A DNA stretch of 11,694 nucleotides. Source: Deltaproteobacteria bacterium. GTDB lineage: Bacteria; UBA10199; SPLOWO2-01-44-7. This document shows positions 1 through 6,994 of the stretch, piece by piece. The notes beneath the pieces are model-generated. The model was not told where the DNA came from, searched no databases, and saw only the letters and a program-made list of their open reading frames with translations. The stretch spans positions 1 through 11,694 of the forward strand of contig JAUYJH010000151.1 of assembly GCA_030688705.1 (NCBI GenBank). Direction: 5' to 3'. A program made the position numbers and the translations under genes. Within the stretch, counting starts at the first letter, position 1. Each line of letters starts with the position of its first letter.

Positions 1-636
1 CGGCCCAATACGGCGCCCCCCATTCCGGAAACGGATCTCTTCGCCTACGCCGGCGGCGACCCGATCCATTTTTATGATCCGCTGGGGCTCTACAAAATCG
101 AAATCCAGTTGCCGCACTGGGGCCCGAAAATGGAAAGAAACAATTTCAGGGACCAGCATGGTATTTTGATATTAAGGAAAAACAACGGCCATCCACTTAT
201 GGGTCCATTCAAGGTGTTGGGGCGATCCAGCAATGAGTGGAAAGAAGATGGAAAAAAAGTGACCAACCAAAATAAAAACCGGGACCCCGTTCATAAATAT
301 GGAGATACTCCAACCGGCATTTACGAAGTTGGGACCATTCAGCCACGGGCTGATAAGAAAGTGTATGGGCCGCATAGGGCGATCCAAATGGTTCCTGTTT
401 CCGGAGACGCCTCGACTGCGGCACAAAACGGGAGGAGCGGGTTGCTGATTCATGGAGGCAGGGACAGTGAAAAAACACGCTTCGGCGACAATTTGGTGCC
501 GACAAAGGGTTGCATCCGAATGCATGATAAAGACATTTTGGCTCTGATCAACGAAATAAATCGTTTAAAAAAGGAGGAGCATGATGAAGAAGGGACTATT
601 GATATTAGCGAGTATTCTCTCTCTTTTGGCCGCTAA
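1..636 (+). CDS. Rhs protein C-terminal end with L,D-transpeptidase-like (YkuD) toxin tip; 5' end outside window
   Basis: The frame is open from base 1, so only the last 211 residues are visible. Residues 12-30 read as the end of an Rhs repeat-associated core (DLFAYAGGDP...FYDPLGL), the motif after which Rhs proteins release a variable C-terminal toxin. The remaining ~181 residues look like a YkuD L,D-transpeptidase domain: DTPTGIY at about 102-108, then IHGG (His151) and, 16 residues on, TKGCIRM with Cys171. This fits the family pattern H-x(14-17)-[S/T]-x-G-C. Known enzymes of this fold act on meso-DAP stem peptides of peptidoglycan in the periplasm, and the type VI effector Tlde1 uses a related fold as a toxin. 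I infer a peptidoglycan-targeting toxin. The usual His in the S/T-H-G-C motif is Lys here, so activity is not certain. The last 17 codons overlap the next gene. The secretion route cannot be seen. Confidence 0.85.
   Translation, partial: RPNTAPPIPETDLFAYAGGDPIHFYDPLGLYKIEIQLPHWGPKMERNNFRDQHGILILRKNNGHPLMGPFKVLGRSSNEWKEDGKKVTNQNKNRDPVHKYGDTPTGIYEVGTIQPRADKKVYGPHRAIQMVPVSGDASTAAQNGRSGLLIHGGRDSEKTRFGDNLVPTKGCIRMHDKDILALINEINRLKKEEHDEEGTIDISEYSLSFGR
571..577 (+). promoter_or_regulatory. Strong Shine-Dalgarno for the immunity candidate, inside the toxin gene
   Basis: AAGGAGG lies 6 nt before the ATG at 584 and only 3 nt before the ATG at 581. The spacing favours 584 as the start. Because it lies inside the toxin reading frame, immunity translation is tied to the toxin mRNA. 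Confidence 0.7.
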
Positions 637-910
637 AGCAGAGGCAAGGGATTTTTTTGAATGGCAAGACGAAGTGACCCGTCTGGCACAGACCGCCATA
701 GAAAAAGAGGATGCCAAGGCGCTGCACCAACTGTTTTTGATGTCTCTGGATACAGACGGGGCAATGGTAGATACGCTGGGTGAGGCCTATTTTGACATTC
801 GGGAGAAAAAACCCAAATTTTTCAGGAAGGTTCTTGGAAAAGAAAATAAAAAGGTCCGGAAAGCGGTCGAATGGAATTTGATTGCGGGCCACGGCGAGTC
901 CGCGGATTAA
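584..910 (+). CDS. Small exported protein, candidate periplasmic immunity protein to the Rhs toxin
   Basis: The product is 108 residues. The N-terminus is a classic Sec signal peptide: MKKG, a hydrophobic run of leucine, isoleucine and alanine, then AKAEA with cleavage probably before RDFFEW. The mature ~87 residues are charged and probably all-helical (DEVTRLAQTAIEKEDAKALHQ, then EKKPKFFRKVLGKENKKVRKA); I recognise no family. The start at 584 is chosen for its 6-nt spacing to AAGGAGG; ATG 581 is the alternative and adds one Met. The gene overlaps the 3' end of the toxin by 53 bp. Immunity genes typically sit directly behind Rhs toxin tips, and an exported immunity protein is what a peptidoglycan-acting toxin requires. 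The function is inferred from position and export signal, not from homology. Confidence 0.75.
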   Translation: MKKGLLILASILSLLAAKAEARDFFEWQDEVTRLAQTAIEKEDAKALHQLFLMSLDTDGAMVDTLGEAYFDIREKKPKFFRKVLGKENKKVRKAVEWNLIAGHGESAD

Positions 911-952
911 TTTTTTGACAGATTGTTGGAAATCGGGCAGAAGGGCTGGTCC

Positions 953-2083
953 ATGATCGTTCCGCAAACCATTGCCGTTGGCCCGCTTGCCAATGCCGCG
1001 TTGACACACCCCGATGCCCTTGAGTGCCTTTTAGAGGAGCCGGATTTTCATCCTGATGAAATGGATGTGTCCTCTTTTTGGGAGGTCTTGCCGAGATTGG
1101 ATGAAAAACTCGCGCGGACCGGTTTTGAAGCCGGTCTCTTGAAACGGCATCTCACAGCCCGCACCCCGGAATCCCTTTCGGCCGTGGCCCGGACATTAAG
1201 CGAAGTTTCACAAGACGTCCATCGCCTTGCCGCCAATGCCGTGATGTTCTCCGGCGGCATTTTTTTCGATCTTCATTTGCCGTCCGATGAATCATTTCAG
1301 GCTCTTTGTACACGATATGCCAAGGAGCCTATTGTGGACACGCAACGTCTTTTAGAAATAGCACTAACCTTTGTATTTAAAAGGATCCAGCATGAATGGA
1401 GGAATAACAGCATTCTTGCGGAAAAAAGGCATCTACTTTTGAGCCTCTACCCTGTGTTTTTTCATGGCGACGATGAGGTGTCGCACCCGAACCCGGCACG
1501 TCTTCGGGAAGAGATTGCCCTCTACATGGTACGGGCATTGGAAGCGGGAGCTGTTCAGGAAATCGGCGAAGAAGAGCTGTTTTTCGACCCGGAATTTTTG
1601 CAAACAATCAGTCTGTCGCCCGATATTTACATCGGGGTCGGCGCGGAAAAGCTGGCCCCGCAGGATTTTGTGGCGCTGACTGCCGATCTGGCCGGGCATT
1701 TTTCCGGGCTGGGATTTCATTGTATGGCCGCTTATTTTTGCCAGGCCACATGGGATGCCGTGGTTCCTTCTTTTGAACCGTGCGATCCCGATCTTCAAAC
1801 TCTTTTTCTTCGTCTGGCCCAGTCCTACCATGCCTTGGGATATTATCGGCAGGCCCTTGATTACTTTGAAAAGGGGCTTCGCATAGAAACAGAGGGGCGG
1901 AACAGAGACGCTCAAGCCTACCGGTGGCTCCTGGAGTGTGTCGCCTCTCTTCATATGGTTCTGGGGTATTACGAACAAGCCAAAGAAATACTCGATCTTT
2001 TGTCGGCCGAGACAGGCTCTTTTCAGGATATTGGCGAAAAAACACGCCTGCTGATCGACTTTGCGAACGAGGCACTGGGATGA
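953..2083 (+). CDS. TPR-repeat protein of unknown function (paralogue 1)
   Basis: The product is 376 residues, with no signal peptide or membrane segment, so it is probably cytoplasmic. The C-terminal part contains two TPR-like helical hairpins at about 280-312 (LRLAQSYHALGYYRQALDYF) and 320-352 (ASLHMVLGYYEQAKEIL). The first ~270 residues are helical and match no family I know. Several blocks match the next gene: HRLAANAV near residue 90, a YP..F block near 166-171 and AAYFC near 259, so the two are diverged tandem duplicates. ATG 953 is chosen because AGAAGGG precedes it by 8 nt; an upstream TTG at 923 is possible but has no ribosome site. It lies 42 bp behind the immunity candidate and overlaps the next gene by ATGA. 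TPR proteins usually scaffold protein complexes; no partner can be named here. Confidence 0.8.
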   Translation: MIVPQTIAVGPLANAALTHPDALECLLEEPDFHPDEMDVSSFWEVLPRLDEKLARTGFEAGLLKRHLTARTPESLSAVARTLSEVSQDVHRLAANAVMFSGGIFFDLHLPSDESFQALCTRYAKEPIVDTQRLLEIALTFVFKRIQHEWRNNSILAEKRHLLLSLYPVFFHGDDEVSHPNPARLREEIALYMVRALEAGAVQEIGEEELFFDPEFLQTISLSPDIYIGVGAEKLAPQDFVALTADLAGHFSGLGFHCMAAYFCQATWDAVVPSFEPCDPDLQTLFLRLAQSYHALGYYRQALDYFEKGLRIETEGRNRDAQAYRWLLECVASLHMVLGYYEQAKEILDLLSAETGSFQDIGEKTRLLIDFANEALG

Positions 2084-3552
2084 ATACCACCGTGATAAAC
2101 ATTCCCGGGCCTTTAAGCCTTTCTGTTTTGACCTCTGCGGATGCTTTTCACGCTGTTTTAGCGGCCAATGAAATTCCGATTCTCGGGGCCGACTACGCGG
2201 CGGCAAAAAGAATTTTACCCCTCTTGGAGAAACGCCTCTTGCTGGAGGGGGCCGGCACCAAAAAACTGCGCCGCCATGTGGCTCTTCTGCAAAGGCTGGC
2301 TCTGGAGGATGACCGTCATCTGCCCCTCCTGTGGGACATCGGCTATGAATTGAAAAAATATTCGGCCGACTGCCACCAAAGGGCGGCCAACGCGGTAATA
2401 CTCGCCGGTGCCGCGCGATTCCGGGATCTTCCAAAAATCGACAAAACAACCCTTTCTTTTCTGAAGGAGCATCGTCATCCTGTTTTTAGAACGTCCGATC
2501 CCGAAACTTTTTTGGGCAAGGCCGTTGCAGAGACGCTCGAGGAGATTGATGCCTCCTCTATTGAGTTTCTGAGAGAGTTTCGTGATTCTATGGCGTTTTT
2601 TTATCCGCAACATTTCGGAAAGGAAGAGGCTATTGACTCCAACGCCCCGAAAGTTTTGATGTTGCGGAGGGCCATTGTAAAAGAAATGCGGCGCGAGATC
2701 GGCGACAATTTGTTTCGGGGCGGAAAGCCGGAGGATCTTTCTGAAAAATTTTTGGTCAAGGCGGCCTCTTTTCCGGATGTTTTCATGGATGCCATCCGCG
2801 ATTTTCTCCCCCCCTACGCGCAACTGGTCCATGTTGCGTTTCTGTCCCGGCATTTTCTCGAACAACGCCACTATGGCACGGCGGCTTATTTTTGCTCTTC
2901 CCTGAAGGCTTTGATGCATGGGGAGATATCTTCGCAGGATCGTGCCATGCTGGAATTCTGGACGACCTATGCACAGGCCCTCCACCGTCTTGCCGTTTAT
3001 GATGAGGCCCAAAAAGCGTATCGCATGGCCCTCAAAATTCTCATGTCAGACACCAAGGAGAACCCTCTGATATTCCGTTTGTGCGCCAGTCTTTCCGATG
3101 TATATCGTGCCACGGGAAAATACACCGAGGCGGAGCATTGGATGATGGCGGCCCTCGATATCCGTCGCCAGTTTTTCATCGTGGAAGACCCTCATTTATC
3201 ACTCTATTTATACAAACTGGCCGTGATTCAAGAAGGACTGGGGCGGCTTGAGAAAGCCCGTCTTTTTTATAGAAAGTCCCTGGCCATGCGGGGGGAAATT
3301 TTGGCCACCGCCATGGTCTTTTCGGCCTCTCTTTATGCCAAAAAGGGAGAGGCCCGGCCGGTTTTAGAAATGGCCCGATGGGCCGATGAGATCCGGACCG
3401 CCTTTGATCGCGCGGTGGGCCGGTTTCATTTTGACGATGCAACACTCCTTCCGTTTTGCGCCATGATCGTGTATGACGAGGCAACGGACATGTTTCGAAT
3501 CCCCAGTGCGGAGGTAAAAGATGCCGGGGTGGCTTCGAAATATCAGGCGTAA
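2080..3552 (+). CDS. TPR-repeat protein of unknown function (paralogue 2)
   Basis: The product is 490 residues, probably cytoplasmic. Three TPR-like hairpins are visible at about 289-322, 330-365 and 372-405, one more than in the upstream paralogue. Shared blocks with that protein include QRAANAVILAG near 100-110, YPQHFG near 175 and TAAYFC near 267, in the same order. The start is ATG 2080, overlapping the previous stop as ATGA with GAGG 7 nt upstream, a clear case of translational coupling. Starts further upstream in the same open frame would overlap the previous gene by up to 150 bp and are unlikely. The C-terminal ~85 residues beyond the TPRs have no counterpart in paralogue 1. Only 6 bp separate it from uvrB. 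No function can be assigned. Confidence 0.82.
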   Translation: MNTTVINIPGPLSLSVLTSADAFHAVLAANEIPILGADYAAAKRILPLLEKRLLLEGAGTKKLRRHVALLQRLALEDDRHLPLLWDIGYELKKYSADCHQRAANAVILAGAARFRDLPKIDKTTLSFLKEHRHPVFRTSDPETFLGKAVAETLEEIDASSIEFLREFRDSMAFFYPQHFGKEEAIDSNAPKVLMLRRAIVKEMRREIGDNLFRGGKPEDLSEKFLVKAASFPDVFMDAIRDFLPPYAQLVHVAFLSRHFLEQRHYGTAAYFCSSLKALMHGEISSQDRAMLEFWTTYAQALHRLAVYDEAQKAYRMALKILMSDTKENPLIFRLCASLSDVYRATGKYTEAEHWMMAALDIRRQFFIVEDPHLSLYLYKLAVIQEGLGRLEKARLFYRKSLAMRGEILATAMVFSASLYAKKGEARPVLEMARWADEIRTAFDRAVGRFHFDDATLLPFCAMIVYDEATDMFRIPSAEVKDAGVASKYQA

Positions 3553-3558
3553 AACAAC

Positions 3559-5547
3559 ATGACTCCATTCAAACTGGTCACCGACTTCACCCCCAAAGGG
3601 GATCAGCCGCAGGCCATCGAAAAACTGACCCAAGGGATTTTGGCCGGAAAAAAAGACCAGGTTTTGCTGGGGGTGACGGGTTCGGGCAAGACTTTCACAA
3701 TGGCCCATCTGATTGCCAATGTGAACCGCCCTGCGCTGGTGATTGCCCCGAATAAAACTTTGGCGGCCCAGCTTTACGCGGAATTCAAGGAGCTTTTTCC
3801 TGAAAACGCGGTTGGGTATTTCATTAGCTATTACGATTATTACCAGCCCGAGGCCTATCTCCCCGCGCGCGATCTCTACATAGAAAAAGATTCGGCGATC
3901 AATGAAAGCATCGATCGTTTGCGGCATGCCGCCACGCATGCCCTGCTGACAAGGCGTGATGTGATTATTGTCGCCAGCGTTTCATGTATTTACGGTTTGG
4001 GTTCTCCGGAAGCCTACAATGGCATGTTACTGCGAACGACCGCCGGCAAAACATTGGCCCGCGATGAACTTTTGTCGAAATTGATTGAAATCCAGTATGA
4101 GCGCAATGATTACGACTTTCACCGCGGCACTTTTCGAGTGCGGGGCGAAAATGTCGAAATTTTTCCCTCTTATGAGGATATGAAGGCCCTGCGGCTTGAA
4201 TTTTTCGGCGATGAACTGGAAAAAATTGTTGAAATCGATCCGTTGACCGGCGCCGTTCTTGGAAAGCTGGATGAGGCGGCCATCTACCCCGCCAGTCACT
4301 ATGTAATTCAGCCGGGGCAAGTTAAAAAAGTGTTGGGAGAAATTCGAAAAGAGATGGAGGCCCGGGTAAAACATTTTAAGGAACACAACAAGCCGCTGGA
4401 AGAACACCGCATAGAACAACGGACCCGTTATGATCTGGAAATGCTCAAAGAGACCGGCATTTGCAAGGGGATCGAAAACTATTCGCGTTATTTTAACGGC
4501 CGCAAGCCGGGCGAGCCACCGCCGACTCTGCTTGAATATTTTCCGAGGGATTTCCTGCTGTTTATCGATGAAAGCCATATTACCGTTCCGCAGATCGGCG
4601 GCATGTATCAAGGCGACCGCTCGCGCAAGACAACGCTGGTGGAGTACGGGTTTAGGCTCCCATCCGCGCTCGACAATCGCCCCCTCCGTTTTGATGAATT
4701 TGAAAAATGGATCAACCAGACTGTTTATGTTTCGGCCACCCCGGCCGAATATGAACTGAAAAAATCGGCAGGAGAGATCGTCGAGCAGCTCGTGCGCCCC
4801 ACCGGCCTGATGGACCCTAAAATCGAAGTGCGGCCGACCGAAAAACAGGTGGAGGACTTGCACAGGGAGATTTTGAAGCGGGTGGAAAAGAAAGAGCGTG
4901 TGTTGGTGACCACGCTGACTAAAAGAATGGCGGAACAGTTGGCCGAGTTTTATCGCGAGAAAGGGGTAAAGGTACGGTATCTTCATTCGGATGTTGAGGC
5001 TTTAGAGCGCATTGCGCTCCTGCGGGATTTGCGTCTCGGCGTTTTTGACGTTTTGATCGGCATCAATCTTTTGCGCGAGGGTTTGGATCTTCCCGAAGTT
5101 TCGCTCGTTGCCATACTCGATGCCGACAAAGAGGGATTTTTGCGCTCGGAACGTTCGCTGATTCAAACCTGTGGGAGGGCCTCTAGAAACGTGCACGGGA
5201 GGGTTATCATGTACGCCGACAAAATCACACGGTCGATGAAAATGGCCATGCAGGAGACCGATCGACGCCGCAAAAAACAGGAAGCCTACAACAAAAAACA
5301 CAACATCACCCCGACCACCATCCAAAAAAAGATATCCGATGTGCTCTCTTCCATTTATGAGCAGGATTATGTCTCTTTGCCGGTGGGGCTCAAAGAAGAG
5401 CTCCCCGACATGGCCCATCTTCCGCAAACCCTTGAAAAATTCAGAAAAGAGATGCTCAATGCGGCCAAGAACCTCGATTTTGAAAAAGCGGCCGAGTTGC
5501 GGGACCAAATCCGCCTCCTCGAAGAAAAAGCCCTTAAGATCGCATAA
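3559..5547 (+). CDS. uvrB: Excinuclease ABC subunit B (UvrB)
   Basis: UvrB is the damage-verifying helicase-like ATPase of nucleotide excision repair: UvrA loads it on DNA and it recruits UvrC for incision. The 662-residue product is the usual family length and looks complete. Visible landmarks are Walker A GVTGSGKT at about 38-45, the DNA-clamping beta-hairpin YYDYYQPEAYLPARD at about 91-105, Walker B LLFIDESH at about 332-339, the helicase motif YVSATP near 389, TLTKRMAE near 451, the QTCGRASRN motif VI near 535-543, and the C-terminal UVR domain (LEKFRKEM...FEKAAELRDQIR, about 624-652) that contacts UvrC. The ATG lies 6 bp after the TPR gene and has no good Shine-Dalgarno, so translation is probably coupled to upstream reading. 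uvrC lies 1.4 kb downstream beyond the porin. Nothing in the protein looks degenerate. Confidence 0.98.
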   Translation: MTPFKLVTDFTPKGDQPQAIEKLTQGILAGKKDQVLLGVTGSGKTFTMAHLIANVNRPALVIAPNKTLAAQLYAEFKELFPENAVGYFISYYDYYQPEAYLPARDLYIEKDSAINESIDRLRHAATHALLTRRDVIIVASVSCIYGLGSPEAYNGMLLRTTAGKTLARDELLSKLIEIQYERNDYDFHRGTFRVRGENVEIFPSYEDMKALRLEFFGDELEKIVEIDPLTGAVLGKLDEAAIYPASHYVIQPGQVKKVLGEIRKEMEARVKHFKEHNKPLEEHRIEQRTRYDLEMLKETGICKGIENYSRYFNGRKPGEPPPTLLEYFPRDFLLFIDESHITVPQIGGMYQGDRSRKTTLVEYGFRLPSALDNRPLRFDEFEKWINQTVYVSATPAEYELKKSAGEIVEQLVRPTGLMDPKIEVRPTEKQVEDLHREILKRVEKKERVLVTTLTKRMAEQLAEFYREKGVKVRYLHSDVEALERIALLRDLRLGVFDVLIGINLLREGLDLPEVSLVAILDADKEGFLRSERSLIQTCGRASRNVHGRVIMYADKITRSMKMAMQETDRRRKKQEAYNKKHNITPTTIQKKISDVLSSIYEQDYVSLPVGLKEELPDMAHLPQTLEKFRKEMLNAAKNLDFEKAAELRDQIRLLEEKALKIA

Positions 5548-5549
5548 AG

Positions 5550-5580
5550 TTTAACGTTGCACCCCCCGGCCATTTATACT
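5550..5580 (+). promoter_or_regulatory. Candidate promoter for the porin gene
   Basis: TATACT at 5575-5580 matches the -10 consensus in five of six positions. A weak -35 (TTTAAC at 5550-5555) sits 19 bp upstream; TTGCAC at 5557-5562 is a better hexamer but only 12 bp away. It lies in the 59-bp gap after uvrB and would give a leader of about 20 nt ending in AAGGAG (5596-5601), 5 nt before the porin ATG. Confidence 0.35.
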
Positions 5581-5606
5581 ACAGGCGGCTTTAACAAGGA
5601 GCCTTT

Positions 5607-6866
5607 ATGAAATCAAAATTTTTCCTCTTTTTGCTTTTGGTCCTTTGTCAATGGTCCATGGTCCCTGGTCCCGCCTTCGCGCAAGCCGAAGACGAGGCAA
5701 CGCCTCCCCCTCAATCCGAAAAAATGTCGGGATGGGATGAAGGCTTTTGGGTCCGTTCCGCCGACGACAAATTCAAAATCAAGCTCGGCGCCATTGTCCA
5801 ATTGGAAGAAAAGGTCGAAAAGAAAAGCGGTCTGCAGAAACTGGCGACCGGCTCCGGTCTCAATCAGCAATTTACCGCCGCCGACAGTTTCAACGATTCC
5901 TTCCTGATCCGCCGCGGCAACCTTCTGGTGTCTGGCACCGTTTATGAAAAGGTCGATTTTTCGGCGGTCCTCAACACGCGTACCGGCCCTCCGGGGGGAA
6001 CACAGCGTTTCAATTTCTTCGCCGATTTCACGGTTAACATTCTGCCGCAATTTCGCGTGGTCGGCGGCGTGATCAACCTCCCTCTTGATTTTCTCGGTGA
6101 AGATTCTTCCAGATGGTTTCTCACGATTGAACCGCCGCTGGTTGCAACACAGGAAGACGGTTTGAAAGGTTTCACCATTGCCCGCCAGTCGTTCGGCGCG
6201 CCGCCCGATTTGGGGCTTAAACTGGAAGCCGACTTGGGCAAATACGTTACCGTTGCGGCCGGTGCCGCCAACGGCCCCGGTTTTCAGGGTGAAAACACCA
6301 ACAACGAGCTCTCTTACGGCGGGCGCGTCCAGATCAACGCGATGGGCGATCCCTTTTTGGGCCAAGAGACCGACTTTGGCTGGTCCGAAGATCCCCGCCT
6401 GATGTTCAACATTGGAACCATGATGGAAGACAACGATGCGCAAGATGAGTTTGTCCCCTCCGTTTTGCTGCGCTGGGCATGGACCAGCTCCGCCGGGAGC
6501 CGGTTTCGGTATCGCGGCTTTCAGCTCAACGCCGAAGGGTATGTTCGCTATACCCGCGGCCTGAATATTCCGTTCACGCAAGATACCAGTCGTGACGGCA
6601 AATTGAGAGACGTCGGCTATTATATTAATGCCGGTTATTTTGTGATTCCCAAAAAACTGGAGCTGGCTTTGACAGCCTCGCAGGTGATGCGCGAAGGTCC
6701 CGATAACGACGCCAACGAGTTCGGCGGCGGCATCAACTGGTATATCTTTAAAAATCACGTGAAGTGGCAATTGGATTACACCAACGTGCTCGACTATGAT
6801 GATGTCGAGGGCCTGAACAACGCCACCTATCATCGTATTCGGACGATGTTCTCTGTCATGCTATAA
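5607..6866 (+). CDS. Outer-membrane porin, phosphate-selective OprO/OprP-like family
   Basis: The 419-residue product has a Sec signal peptide (MKSK, a hydrophobic run, then GPAFA before QAEDE, cleavage near residue 25). The mature N-terminus, GFWVRSADDKFKIKLGAIVQ at about 46-65, is the first strand typical of the OprO/OprP porins, followed by FLIRRGNLLVSGTVYEKVDFSA and many alternating amphipathic segments through to GGGINWYIFKNHVKWQLDYTNV near the end. This predicts a 16-to-18-strand beta-barrel in the outer membrane. Family members pass phosphate, polyphosphate or other anions, but substrate cannot be read from sequence, and many relatives are general porins. AAGGAG 5 nt before ATG 5607 sets the start. 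No Pho box was recognised. The gene sits between uvrB and uvrC with no evident functional tie to repair. Confidence 0.85.
   Translation: MKSKFFLFLLLVLCQWSMVPGPAFAQAEDEATPPPQSEKMSGWDEGFWVRSADDKFKIKLGAIVQLEEKVEKKSGLQKLATGSGLNQQFTAADSFNDSFLIRRGNLLVSGTVYEKVDFSAVLNTRTGPPGGTQRFNFFADFTVNILPQFRVVGGVINLPLDFLGEDSSRWFLTIEPPLVATQEDGLKGFTIARQSFGAPPDLGLKLEADLGKYVTVAAGAANGPGFQGENTNNELSYGGRVQINAMGDPFLGQETDFGWSEDPRLMFNIGTMMEDNDAQDEFVPSVLLRWAWTSSAGSRFRYRGFQLNAEGYVRYTRGLNIPFTQDTSRDGKLRDVGYYINAGYFVIPKKLELALTASQVMREGPDNDANEFGGGINWYIFKNHVKWQLDYTNVLDYDDVEGLNNATYHRIRTMFSVML
5652..5671 (+). repeat. Three tandem TGGTCC units in the porin signal peptide
   Basis: TGGTCC occurs at 5652, 5659 and 5666, i.e. a 7-bp period, encoding WSMVPGP in the end of the signal peptide. 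The period is not a multiple of three, so loss or gain of one unit would shift the reading frame. Confidence 0.6.
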
Positions 6867-6867
6867 T
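6838..6867 (+). promoter_or_regulatory. Candidate extended -10 promoter for uvrC
   Basis: TGCTATAAT at 6859-6867 is a perfect extended -10 element; a poor -35 (TTCGGA, 6838-6843) lies 18 bp upstream. It overlaps the last codons and stop of the porin gene. Transcription would begin near 6874, giving a ~114-nt leader made almost entirely of the inverted repeat before uvrC. The match could be chance, because the bases also encode Met-Leu-stop. Confidence 0.4.
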
Positions 6868-6877
6868 GCGGAAGTGT

Positions 6878-6994
6878 GTCATTCTGAGCGGCTACTGTTG
6901 TCACTCTGAGCGAAGCGAAGAGTCCCGGGGCCCTTCACTGCGTTCAGGGTAAACTCCGAATCCCGAGATCCTTCGCTGTCGCTCAGGATGACAA
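6878..6994 (+). repeat. Dispersed imperfect inverted repeat (GTCATTCTGAGCG ... CGCTCAGGATGAC type)
   Basis: The left arm GTCATTCTGAGCG (6878-6890) pairs with CGCTCAGGATGAC at the right end with one mismatch. Nested within is a second left-arm copy, GTCACTCTGAGCGAAGCGAAG (from 6900), opposite GATCCTTCGCTGTCGCTCAG (from 6968), and a degenerate third, TTCACTGCGTTCAGGGT, at 6934. From general knowledge, repeats of this TCTGAGCGAAGCGAAG/CTTCGCT..GCTCAGGATGAC type are scattered in intergenic DNA of many environmental bacteria. The right arm contains the uvrC start codon. As RNA it would fold into a long hairpin; there is no T-tract, so it is not a standard terminator. Confidence 0.75.

Noticed and set aside
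915..920. TTGACA as a -35 for the first TPR gene
   Set aside because: No acceptable -10 is found 16-18 bp downstream, so a promoter is not supported.
1433..2449. Antisense open frame (338 codons) across the TPR genes
   Set aside because: It spans two real coupled genes, looks compositionally biased and resembles no protein family.
4027..4986. Antisense open frame (319 codons) opposite uvrB
   Set aside because: uvrB here is intact and strongly conserved; the antisense product has only low-complexity hydrophobic/Phe-rich sequence.
5613..6833. Long antisense open frame (406 codons) opposite the porin
   Set aside because: It mirrors the codon structure of the porin gene, has no ribosome site or recognisable domain, and the + strand product is clearly a signal-peptide-bearing barrel.
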